Source: Trichocoleus sp. (GTDB lineage Bacteria > Cyanobacteriota > Cyanobacteriia > Elainellales > Elainellaceae). Taken from it: 64,000 bases of DNA. Under the pieces are notes generated by a model. That model was not told the origin of the DNA. It was given only the letters and a program-made list of their open reading frames with translations, and searched no databases. Positions 37,268 through 45,349 of this stretch are shown piece after piece (within the stretch, counting starts at the first letter, position 1; each line of letters begins with the position of its first letter). A program made the position numbers and the translations under genes. The stretch spans positions 62,001 through 126,000 of the forward strand of contig DATNQD010000042.1 of NCBI GenBank assembly GCA_036702865.1, written 5' to 3'.

Positions 37268-38350
37268 ATGCTTGACGCAATTATCATCATATCTTTCATC
37301 ATAGCAGGGGCAGGGATCGGCTTTTATAGCGTCGATTTCTTGCCGAATGACGCCCTAGAACAGGTGACGAGTCTGGAAGGGCTGAGCCTTGTAACCGCTG
37401 GTTTTGGCGCTTTAATTGGCTTCGCACTGGGTCTGGTCGCACAAACGGGCTATCGACGGGTGGAACGTCAGGTGCGGGAAATGCCGATCGATCGCTTGCT
37501 GAGTCGATCGGTGGGGTTGGTGCTGGGGTTGCTGGTTGCAAACCTGATGCTGGCTCCAGTCTTCCTGCTGCCTATTCCACGCGAGTTTGCCTTTATCAAG
37601 CCTTTAGCTGCCGTTTTGGGAAGCGTCATGTTTGCCTTTTCAGGGGTGAACCTGGCTGATATTCATGGACGTACCCTGCTCAGGTTAATCAATCCCAACA
37701 GCGTTGAAACGATGCTAGTTGCTGAAGGGACGCTGAAGCCTGTCTCAACTAAGGTGCTAGATACTAGTTGCATCATTGACGGACGGATTGAAGACCTGCT
37801 CAGTACTGGCTTTCTGGAAGGGCAAATTTTGGTGCCGCAGTTTGTCTTGCAAGAACTCCAGCAAATCGCTGATGCTTCTAACGACCAGAAGCGAACGAGA
37901 GGCAGGCGTGGCTTAGATATCCTGAATCGGCTTCAGGAAGCTTACCCAGAACGAATTATTATTCATTCAGCCGATTATGACGATGTTTCCACCGTTGACG
38001 CAAAGCTAGTGCGACTGGCGCAAGAAATCAACGGCACTTTGCTGACAAATGATTACAACCTGAATAAGGTTGCCAGTCTCCAAAAAGTTAACGTGCTCAA
38101 TATCAATGATTTGGCGCAGGCGATGCGTCCGGCTTACCTGCCCGGAGATGGAATCGACCTCAAAATTGTCAAGCAGGGCAAAGAACCCGAACAGGGAGTC
38201 GGTTATCTCAACGACGGCACGATGGTCGTGGTTGAGGAAGGTGGCAACTACATTGGTGATGAAGTGGCAGTTGTGGTGACAGGTGCGCTCCAAACCTCCG
38301 CAGGGCGCATGATTTTTGCCCGTCCTCAATCTTCAACAGTGACTTCTTAG
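37268..38350 (+). CDS. PIN/TRAM domain protein with N-terminal membrane helices
   Basis: A 360-residue protein. About four membrane helices occupy residues 1-130. A PIN nuclease-like domain follows (DTSCIIDGRIEDL, EINGTLLTNDYNLNKVA with acidic active-site residues), and a C-terminal TRAM domain (GVGYLNDGTMVVVEEGGNYIG) binds RNA. This layout matches the YacL-type proteins found in most cyanobacteria and Firmicutes. A membrane-bound RNase is the usual proposal; the function is not proven. Confidence 0.92.
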   Translation: MLDAIIIISFIIAGAGIGFYSVDFLPNDALEQVTSLEGLSLVTAGFGALIGFALGLVAQTGYRRVERQVREMPIDRLLSRSVGLVLGLLVANLMLAPVFLLPIPREFAFIKPLAAVLGSVMFAFSGVNLADIHGRTLLRLINPNSVETMLVAEGTLKPVSTKVLDTSCIIDGRIEDLLSTGFLEGQILVPQFVLQELQQIADASNDQKRTRGRRGLDILNRLQEAYPERIIIHSADYDDVSTVDAKLVRLAQEINGTLLTNDYNLNKVASLQKVNVLNINDLAQAMRPAYLPGDGIDLKIVKQGKEPEQGVGYLNDGTMVVVEEGGNYIGDEVAVVVTGALQTSAGRMIFARPQSSTVTS

Positions 38351-38363
38351 TGGGATCGAATTA

Positions 38364-38546
38364 GTGCGATCGAACCGCATCAAAACCTGTGATCGCTGCT
38401 TACAATCTGCTGCTGTTCTGTATCGTGTGCAATACGACGTATCAGGGCAGTGGTTTTTTTTGTGCGATCGCTGCTACCCCACGGTCAGTCAAGACAACCC
38501 ATACTATGTCTATGGCGGCACCTGGAAAGCGCAGAAACGACGATGA
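38364..38546 (+). CDS. Small CxxC zinc-ribbon-like protein
   Basis: A 60-residue protein with two CxxC pairs, CDRC at 9-12 and CDRC at 34-37, spaced as in small zinc ribbons. The start is GTG, 13 bp after the PIN/TRAM stop, so it is probably translated from the same transcript. Function unknown. Confidence 0.7.
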   Translation: MRSNRIKTCDRCLQSAAVLYRVQYDVSGQWFFLCDRCYPTVSQDNPYYVYGGTWKAQKRR

Positions 38547-38610
38547 ATTTCTGCCATTGGGCGAAAATTCCTGTAATTTAATACGTAAAACCGTATGAGT
38601 GACAAAAACG

Positions 38611-39069
38611 ATGACCGATCGGTTGTTGCGTTCTGTGCAAAAATTCTTGCCACTAGTGGTAGCAGGTGCTTTGTTTGCCTTCAGTCCTGTTAGTGAGGCT
38701 CAGACTGAAGTTCGACGCGGGATTTTGCCTCTCTATCGCCTCAATGCTTGGGCAGCCCAAAGTAATATGAATCTCTCAAGCGGAGTTTTATCAGATTTAC
38801 AGCGTGATCCAAATTTCTCAGGCGATTTTCAAGCCATTTTCAACGCTGCTGCCAATCTTTTGAGTGGTTATCGGATTGTGGCTCGTGGAGGCTATTTCCC
38901 TGAAAATGCAGGCATTCCAAGAGAACAGCAGTTGACGACGGGGCAGGGCGTTTACCGCACCTATACACTCGATGACGGTAATTTCCTGCTGCTCTATCGC
39001 ACTCCCAACGAAGAGACTGCTCGTTATCTCATTCGTCGTAGCGGCAGTGGTTTTTTGCTGCCAGAGTAG
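38611..39069 (+). CDS. Secreted hypothetical protein
   Basis: A 152-residue exported protein. The signal peptide (LLRSVQKFLPLVVAGALFAF, cleavage near SEAQT) precedes a soluble domain with RRGILPLYRLNAW and GNFLLLYRTPNEETA. No family was recognised. The ATG at 38611 is chosen; a GTG four codons upstream is equally possible. It follows the small zinc-ribbon gene by 64 bp and may share its transcript. Confidence 0.7.
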   Translation: MTDRLLRSVQKFLPLVVAGALFAFSPVSEAQTEVRRGILPLYRLNAWAAQSNMNLSSGVLSDLQRDPNFSGDFQAIFNAAANLLSGYRIVARGGYFPENAGIPREQQLTTGQGVYRTYTLDDGNFLLLYRTPNEETARYLIRRSGSGFLLPE

Positions 39070-39199
39070 TATTTTTCTAAACCATTAGAAAAGAATAATT
39101 GAAACATTACTAGACTTGAAGTTGTCGGTTATCCTGTAACGCGATCGTGTTAAGATACACGACAATTCTGAATTTGTGTTGGAGAGGTAGATTCATACA

Positions 39200-39337
39200 A
39201 TGGAAGCGGCGTTGCTCTTAGCGAAATTACCCGAAGCCTACGCGATTTTTGACCCCCTCGTAGACGTTCTGCCTGTAATCCCGGTTTTCTTCCTGTTGCT
39301 CGCGTTCGTTTGGCAAGCAGCAGTTGGTTTTAGATAA
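39200..39337 (+). CDS. psbK: Photosystem II reaction centre protein K
   Basis: A 45-residue protein too short for usual gene calling but unmistakable: [14 protein letters not shown], then a single membrane helix [22 protein letters not shown] ending FR. PsbK is a small core subunit of photosystem II, made as a precursor whose first ~8 residues are removed. GGAGAGG lies 12 bases before the ATG. A strong terminator follows. Confidence 0.97.
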   Translation: MEAALLLAKLPEAYAIFDPLVDVLPVIPVFFLLLAFVWQAAVGFR

Positions 39338-39370
39338 GAAATTTGTTGCAAATTGAGATGTTCTAAAACG

Positions 39371-39399
39371 GGGCACTGGTAGCAGTGTCCTTTTTTTTT
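39371..39399 (+). terminator. Rho-independent terminator of psbK
   Basis: An 8-bp stem (gggcactg / cagtgtcc, one G-T pair) with a GTAG loop is followed by nine T residues. Confidence 0.9.
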
Positions 39400-39455
39400 G
39401 CTTTTAGTCAAAACGGGACAGGCGATTCCCATCCCGTTAAGATGACCGACTATCG

Positions 39456-40013
39456 CTAGGATCGACCGCCGATCGCCTTTTGGAACGCCGGACGTTCTGT
39501 AATTCCCTTCAGGTAGCTGGTGATGCCTGGATAGTCATCAAAAGAGAGCTTTAGCATCATTGGAATGTATGCCAGCATTGAACCCATTGCGATATCAGCA
39601 GCAGAAAATCGATCGCCCAGGATGAAAGCATGATTCTCGAAGTGCTGACTGAGTGGCGGAAACAGGCGCGGCATTTCTCGCTCTCGATTGGCTTCCACAA
39701 AGATGCCCGTGGCGACAGTTGAGTTGGCAAAGAGCACCCACTGAGCCACTTCCGCCCGCTGTTCGGGGGTGGTTAACGTCTGGTCGTACTTTTCAGACAG
39801 ATAGAGCAGGATCGCGCCCGACTCCCAGAGTTTAAAATCCCCATCTACGATCGCTGGAACCTTCCCAAACGGGTTGATTGCCAGAAAATCAGGCTGCCGA
39901 TGTTGCGCGGCTTGCATGTCGAGCATGATGAACTCGTAGGGAATGCCCAACTCTTCTAGATACCACTGCACAATTGAGGCACGACTGCGTGCCCCTCCAT
40001 AAAGCTTCAGCAT
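39456..40013 (-). CDS. Glutathione S-transferase family protein
   Basis: A 185-residue GST. The N-terminal thioredoxin-fold domain has LYGGARSRASIVQWYLEELG and the glutathione-binding cis-Pro/Ser motif KVPAIVDGDFKLWESGAI. The helical C-terminal domain contains LGDRFSAADIAMGSML. It resembles stress-response GSTs; the substrate is unknown. A hypothetical gene lies 37 bp upstream in the same orientation. Confidence 0.93.
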   Translation of the reverse strand: MLKLYGGARSRASIVQWYLEELGIPYEFIMLDMQAAQHRQPDFLAINPFGKVPAIVDGDFKLWESGAILLYLSEKYDQTLTTPEQRAEVAQWVLFANSTVATGIFVEANREREMPRLFPPLSQHFENHAFILGDRFSAADIAMGSMLAYIPMMLKLSFDDYPGITSYLKGITERPAFQKAIGGRS

Positions 40014-40050
40014 GAGAACTTCCGTGACAAAATTGGGACGAGATTGAAAC

Positions 40051-40512
40051 TTAAAGAACTTGGTGGGTGTAAGCGTGCTGCTTCACATTATCCTCGGTTT
40101 TGATGATGCGATCGGAGTTCAAAACCCGCTTACGCTCAATCGAATAATTGAAATCTCGCTTGATTGTGCCTTGCGGAATGAGGGCTTGTGCTTCAGCTCG
40201 GCTCTTGTAGGTGCGGGTTGCGGCAATGGCTCGAAAAGCAAAGTCATCACAGAACTGAGTTTCTGGCGGAAAATCAGCAGGCAAACAGGGCACTTCATCC
40301 GATAAAACAGCGCCGAGCGTTGTTGCACAAGCAAACTCATAGGAAGTTGGAATTCCTTTCATCAAAGCTTCCAATGCGGCTGAAGGGATGGGTTCCACCA
40401 CTTTTACCTGATGTACTTCCCCATCTTCTTTAATGAAGCAGGTTGCCAACCCAACGACGGTGTAATCGTCAGCAGTAATATCCGGCGCGTTGGGATAAAT
40501 TCCAGTTGTCAT
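40051..40512 (-). CDS. Conserved hypothetical protein
   Basis: A 153-residue soluble protein (MTTGIYPNAPDITADDYTVVGLATCF...) with three or four Cys (CFIKEDG, FACATTLG, EVPCLPADF, FCDDF). I do not recognise the family. It lies 37 bp upstream of the GST gene and is likely co-transcribed with it, which makes a redox or detoxification role conceivable. The start ATG is supported by context only. Confidence 0.65.
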   Translation of the reverse strand: MTTGIYPNAPDITADDYTVVGLATCFIKEDGEVHQVKVVEPIPSAALEALMKGIPTSYEFACATTLGAVLSDEVPCLPADFPPETQFCDDFAFRAIAATRTYKSRAEAQALIPQGTIKRDFNYSIERKRVLNSDRIIKTEDNVKQHAYTHQVL

Positions 40513-40571
40513 AGTGCGATCGAACCTGTTGATATAAACGCATCTGCATTTTACTCTTTCTCTTTGTGCCT

Positions 40572-41696
40572 CTAGACAAACTGTTGCAGAACCTCAGCCG
40601 TTGCCTGTCCAGTCTTCGCCCAGCTAAACTGCTTTGCCTGTTGGAGTCCCGCCGCTCGGAGTTGAGCTTGCATCTGGGAATCGGTTGCAATTCGATACAT
40701 TGCAGCGGTAATTTCTGCTTCGTTGTAGGGGTTTACCAAAAGGGCAGCTTCTCCAGCGACTTCTGGCATTGAGGAGAGATTGGAGGTAATCACGGGAGCA
40801 CCGCAAGCCATCGCTTCTAGAACCGGAAACCCAAACCCTTCCCATAAGCTGGGGTAGACCATGGCGATCGACCGATTCAGCAAAATGGGCAAATCCTCGT
40901 AGCGCACATAGTCCAAAAACTTGACTTGCTCTGGAATGTCGAGTTCGAGGGCTAGAGCCTTGAGCATTGGCGTATAGCGCGGATCGGCAGAGCCAGCGAT
41001 CCAGAGTTCATAGGAGGAGCAATTGGGCAGAGCGGCAAAGGCTCGGATGAGTCGCTGGAGGTTTTTGTACGGGTCATGCCGTCCAACGTAGAGAAAATAG
41101 GGGCGATCGGGTGGGGGGAGACGATCGGATTCAGGGACGCGAAAATGGCGTGAATCGTGGGCTAAAGAAATCGGCGTAATTTTACGAGCTGGAATCTGGT
41201 AGAACTGGCAGATATCTTCAGCCGTTGCTTTGGAGTTACAGATAATATGCTCCGCCTGGTTAAGTACTTGTGGTACATAAAAACGGGCGTACTGAGTCAG
41301 GGGAGAAGTCCAGCGGGGAAAACGGAGCGGAATCAGATCATGTACCATGACCACCGATCGACAGCCAGCCCATAGCGGGGCTTCTGGTACGAGTGAAAAC
41401 AATAAGTTGGACTGCAATTTTCTGTAGAGCTTTGGCAACTCCAATTGAGTCCAGCGCAGTCGCCGAAAATGTCCTAATTTGCCCTGTTCGGAACTTAAGT
41501 TTCCAGGGATGTTTACACAAGGATGCTGCAACTGATTCTGCTGTTGAAAAGCAGGTGGAACCAGCAGTGCTAAACCCGGTAAATGCAGCTCAGGCGATAA
41601 ATTAAGCGCATAGGTTGCTAATCCCGTCGGTTTAGAACCAACAAAGGAGAAATTGGCAATAATTGGGGCAGCGAACTCCTCTAGAATCTCAATCAC
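40572..41696 (-). CDS. Family 4 glycosyltransferase
   Basis: A 374-residue GT-B glycosyltransferase. The C-terminal donor domain has [20 protein letters not shown], the EX7E motif EGFGFPVLE, and [16 protein letters not shown]. It is the last gene of the export operon: its GTG start overlaps the sulfotransferase stop by three bases. It most likely adds a sugar to the exported glycan. Confidence 0.92.
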   Translation of the reverse strand: MIEILEEFAAPIIANFSFVGSKPTGLATYALNLSPELHLPGLALLVPPAFQQQNQLQHPCVNIPGNLSSEQGKLGHFRRLRWTQLELPKLYRKLQSNLLFSLVPEAPLWAGCRSVVMVHDLIPLRFPRWTSPLTQYARFYVPQVLNQAEHIICNSKATAEDICQFYQIPARKITPISLAHDSRHFRVPESDRLPPPDRPYFLYVGRHDPYKNLQRLIRAFAALPNCSSYELWIAGSADPRYTPMLKALALELDIPEQVKFLDYVRYEDLPILLNRSIAMVYPSLWEGFGFPVLEAMACGAPVITSNLSSMPEVAGEAALLVNPYNEAEITAAMYRIATDSQMQAQLRAAGLQQAKQFSWAKTGQATAEVLQQFV

Positions 41697-43447
41697 GTCT
41701 GCTCTGAAGGAGATTTGCTTTTGAGATAGGTATGGTAGAGCGATTTTGCTGTCTTCTCAACGTTCTTTTTAACCCGATCGATGTAAACCGGGCGCACGTG
41801 ACGCGATGCGTAATTCACTTCTGCCAATCGCTTATGGGTGGAATAAACGATAAAGACTTCATTCGCAAAGACAGGTGTTAGTCCTCTGGAGAACAACTGC
41901 AATAAGATTGCACTCACTTGGGTAGCGCTGCCTTTATGTAGAATAAGCCACTGACATTCTTTTCCGTCTAAGAATGTGTTGTAATCAAAGATGTTGTTCG
42001 TCAGTTTTGCTTTGAATCCAAGTGGTGCAACTACTCTGTCTTGAGGTTGGATATGAGTCGTGACAAAATCAAGCGTTGATTGCCAGGTTGGATCATGGAA
42101 TAGAGCGAGTGCAGTGCTATTTTCTGCCTCCAATTCGGATGGAAGAATTTGCACACAGTTAATCACTAACCCGACCAATCGAGTATCAGAAATATGCGGA
42201 TTCAACTCTTTCAAAGCAACCACTCGATCGACCTGAAACTTCACTTCTGTCAGAGGGCGATCAGACTGTAAAACTGCTTTGGGGACAACTCCTTGAAAGT
42301 AACAAACGCCTTCGCTCCGATCGCTATGCAGGGTCTTCAGAGGAATGGGTTGATGATTCACTGCAACCGTCAGGCTTTCCAAAATATCGGGAGCCGTTGC
42401 CTGAGTCATGATGACGTTAAACTCTAGCAAAGCATCTTCAACTGGCGCAGTTCCTTTGGGCAAATCAAGCGTTGCCACCGTTGTAGGACCCATCCAGCGA
42501 TAAGGCGTTCCTCCTTCTGGTGGATATTCGCGGCGCTGCCAGCCTATGCCTCTAAGCGGATAGCTGAAGTCATAGAGAAACGTGCGCGATTCAGGCAGAT
42601 GCAAATCGGCGTAGCGTTGTTCGTAGTGCCGCTCTAATAAGGTAACGAGGCGATCGTCATCCACGGTTTCGGCTGAATCTTGAGCATCTCCATAGCGCGA
42701 CAATAGATCTTGCACCATCGCATCAAACCTTGTCTCAAAAATTTCTTTTGAGTAGGCGTAAAGATCTTGATCTAAGAGCGTGTTTTGTTTGATGACTTCG
42801 AGCGTGTCAGCAGGAATTTCGCTGTGAGGCTTTTTCACTTTCGCAGCGTTTTCTTTGCGGCTATTGAGAATTGGTTTCCAGCCAAAGATATAAGACAGTA
42901 AGAATAACGAATCCTGAAATCTTTCGACCAAACCGACAAAAGCAAACGTGTCTAAACTTTTTCTTGCCAAGTCCAGCGTTTCTGCTGGGGAAAGATCTTC
43001 GAGGCTAAACTTAAAGGCTTTAGCAACGTGATAGGTTTGAATGTTTTTGCCGACTTTCCCTGCCGTTAGCCTCTGGGCAAATTCTGCCAGTGTCATGTCT
43101 TTGACTGCTGGATAGTGCGGGTCTTTGGGCATTCTCCGAATGTAATCGTAGTGAGAGATGACTCTGGCGATCGGCTCTCGTAGCACCGTTACATTGACCA
43201 CATTTTTGCCAGGGAGCAGTTCCGGCAAATTAATAAAGCCTAAATGTCCCCGAAACAGACGATACTTCTGTAGCTCTGCCTGCGGAATTTTCGCGACCTG
43301 AGCATTCAGCGTTGCCGGACAGATTTCATCACAGTGGAAATGGTCTTCCACGATTGTGCGGAAGGTCATGCCTGCGGTTTTAGGAATGTGAGAAAAATAC
43401 AACACATCCTCATCTTTCAGGCTATATTGCGCTGGAAAATCTCTCAT
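41693..43447 (-). CDS. Sulfotransferase family 2-like protein with two extra C-terminal domains
   Basis: A 584-residue protein. Residues 1-~265 are a sulfotransferase domain: the PAPS-binding loop SHIPKTAGMTFR and the 3'-phosphate site VTVLREPIARVISHY. It should transfer sulfate from PAPS to a sugar or lipid. Residues ~300-470 (FNVIMTQATAPDILESLTVAVN, VFKEFN-like strands) are beta-rich and may be a carbohydrate-recognition module. Residues ~470-565 (DRVVAPLGFKAKL, NEVFIVYS) have no recognised match. It lies between the export ATPase (29 bp) and the glycosyltransferase (3-base overlap). Confidence 0.78.
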   Translation of the reverse strand: MRDFPAQYSLKDEDVLYFSHIPKTAGMTFRTIVEDHFHCDEICPATLNAQVAKIPQAELQKYRLFRGHLGFINLPELLPGKNVVNVTVLREPIARVISHYDYIRRMPKDPHYPAVKDMTLAEFAQRLTAGKVGKNIQTYHVAKAFKFSLEDLSPAETLDLARKSLDTFAFVGLVERFQDSLFLLSYIFGWKPILNSRKENAAKVKKPHSEIPADTLEVIKQNTLLDQDLYAYSKEIFETRFDAMVQDLLSRYGDAQDSAETVDDDRLVTLLERHYEQRYADLHLPESRTFLYDFSYPLRGIGWQRREYPPEGGTPYRWMGPTTVATLDLPKGTAPVEDALLEFNVIMTQATAPDILESLTVAVNHQPIPLKTLHSDRSEGVCYFQGVVPKAVLQSDRPLTEVKFQVDRVVALKELNPHISDTRLVGLVINCVQILPSELEAENSTALALFHDPTWQSTLDFVTTHIQPQDRVVAPLGFKAKLTNNIFDYNTFLDGKECQWLILHKGSATQVSAILLQLFSRGLTPVFANEVFIVYSTHKRLAEVNYASRHVRPVYIDRVKKNVEKTAKSLYHTYLKSKSPSEQT

Positions 43448-43476
43448 TACCGTAGATACCGCTTATAACTTGTAAC

Positions 43477-44256
43477 TTACAATTTCGCTTTGTTGACCGC
43501 ACTCAGGTCAATGGGCACACCAGATGCATCTGAATATCGCACCACAATGTCAGTTGGATCACCCAGCATTTTGACTCGATGATCTTCAATCCACATCGCG
43601 CGATCGCAGATATTAATCACGCTGGCAACGGAGTGCGTCACAATCACCATCGTCACACCGCTATCCTTGAAGGTCATCATCTTATCCAGACATTTTTTCT
43701 GGAACCGAATATCGCCCACTCCCAAAACTTCGTCAATGAGCAAAATTTCAGGATCAAGGTGTGCCACAACCGAAAACCCTAAGCGTGCCATCATGCCGCT
43801 TGAGTACATCCGAATGGGGCGATCGATGAAATCTCCTAACTCCGAAAAGTCAATAATTTCATCGACTTTCCCCCGCACTTCTCGTCGGGTTAGCCCCATT
43901 AATACTCCATTCAAAATAATATTTTCGCGTCCGGTCAGTTCCATGTGGAAGCCTGCGCCTAACGCCAACAGTGGGGAAATTCTGCGGCGAACAATGACCC
44001 TACCCCGGTTTGGCTTAAGAACCCCTGCGATTAAGCCCAGCGTGGTGCTTTTTCCGGCACCATTATTGCCAATAATGCCAAAGTTCTCCCCTTCATAAAC
44101 TTCAAAAGAAATGTCACACAATGCCTCATATTGTTCCTTGCGGAATGCATCGATCGCTTGAGGGAGATTGAAGAGAAGATTTTTGATACCTTTGATGTGG
44201 CTGTAGATGGGGTAAGATTTGCTGACGTTGTAGAAAGTAATAACTGGCTCTCTCAT
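43477..44256 (-). CDS. Polysaccharide/polyol-phosphate ABC exporter ATPase (Wzt/TagH-like)
   Basis: A 259-residue ATPase with Walker A GNNGAGKST, signature YSSGMMARLGFSV, Walker B ILLIDEVLGVGD and switch His VTHSVA. It matches the Wzt/TagH group but lacks the large C-terminal glycan-recognition domain of Wzt. It overlaps the permease gene by four bases (ATGA), so it is translationally coupled. Confidence 0.93.
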   Translation of the reverse strand: MREPVITFYNVSKSYPIYSHIKGIKNLLFNLPQAIDAFRKEQYEALCDISFEVYEGENFGIIGNNGAGKSTTLGLIAGVLKPNRGRVIVRRRISPLLALGAGFHMELTGRENIILNGVLMGLTRREVRGKVDEIIDFSELGDFIDRPIRMYSSGMMARLGFSVVAHLDPEILLIDEVLGVGDIRFQKKCLDKMMTFKDSGVTMVIVTHSVASVINICDRAMWIEDHRVKMLGDPTDIVVRYSDASGVPIDLSAVNKAKL

Positions 44257-45068
44257 ATCAGTTCTGCAAATTTCCAGGAGAGTTTGCGATAGGTGAATTG
44301 CCCAAGAAAGAAGAATACGATTGCGTAAATCAAACTATAAAAAGCATTTAGGGCATCAAAATTTCCGTAAAGAAATAGCTCACGCCAAGCAACAATCAGT
44401 GGAGCAAAAGGATTGAGCCAGATGAATTTTAAGTAGGTTTCTGGAATTTGTTCGAGGGGATAAAGAATCGGTGTGAAGTAGAAAATGAAGTTAAGCAGAA
44501 TTGAGGTCAGGCGTTCTAAATCTCGGAAGAACAGGTTGATGGTTGCAAGAAATATACCAATTCCATACACCAGTACTAACTGAATGGCTGTCAGGATTGG
44601 GATGCCATAAAGCCAATCTAAGGTTGGTGTGTGGTGAAACAGCAGGATAAAAAATAACAGAACTGGAATCGAAATTAAGAAGTGAATCATGTGATTCAAC
44701 ACTGAGCAAAGCAGCACAATGTTTCGGGGAAAATTGACCTTCTTGATAATTCCGGCATTTCCAATAAACAAGTTGGGAGAAGAACCGATCGCGTTTGAGA
44801 GCCATTGCCAGGGGAAGATTCCCGAAAGCAGAATCAGCGCATAATCTGGGATTTGAATGCGCATGAAAACCTGTAGCGCGATGTAGTAGACCAGTGCTGA
44901 AGTCAGAGGGCTAGCGATCGACCACAAATAGCCAATTGCCTTGTTGTTATAGCGAACCTTTAATTCCTTCTGAACCAGAACGATCAGCAGGTCTCGATAG
45001 TTTTCCCAGTCTCGACTGTAACCTCTTGCTTTAACCTTCTTCCAGCCTTTAGCAATCCGACCGTTCAC
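44253..45068 (-). CDS. ABC-2 exporter permease for surface polysaccharide (Wzm/TagG-like)
   Basis: A 271-residue permease with about six helices. The N-terminal amphipathic segment (NYRDLLIVLVQKELKVRYNNKAIGYLWS) is typical of the Wzm/TagG family. The start is GTG with GGAGG just upstream. It is the first gene of the operon of permease, ATPase, sulfotransferase-like protein and glycosyltransferase. Confidence 0.93.
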   Translation of the reverse strand: MNGRIAKGWKKVKARGYSRDWENYRDLLIVLVQKELKVRYNNKAIGYLWSIASPLTSALVYYIALQVFMRIQIPDYALILLSGIFPWQWLSNAIGSSPNLFIGNAGIIKKVNFPRNIVLLCSVLNHMIHFLISIPVLLFFILLFHHTPTLDWLYGIPILTAIQLVLVYGIGIFLATINLFFRDLERLTSILLNFIFYFTPILYPLEQIPETYLKFIWLNPFAPLIVAWRELFLYGNFDALNAFYSLIYAIVFFFLGQFTYRKLSWKFAELI

Positions 45069-45349
45069 ACCTGTCCTCCCACCCGTTTGCTTTGGTACAC
45101 TTAAACACTTCTATGTTAGTGTGTCCATTTTTTAACAAAGCTTCAAAGCAAGATAATACTCTACTCTGGCATTCTGCAAAATACCTCCTGCTATCGAAGC
45201 TGCGATCGCCCTAGTATCTCAAGCTTTTCGACGCTTTCCCTTGATTCGAGTTCCGATCACTCCCAATCTGGCTGAACAGGGTACACTATGCCTAGTGGAT
45301 TGGTGCAATTGTTCTACTGTACTCCCTGATTTATTCCCTGATTCGCCCA

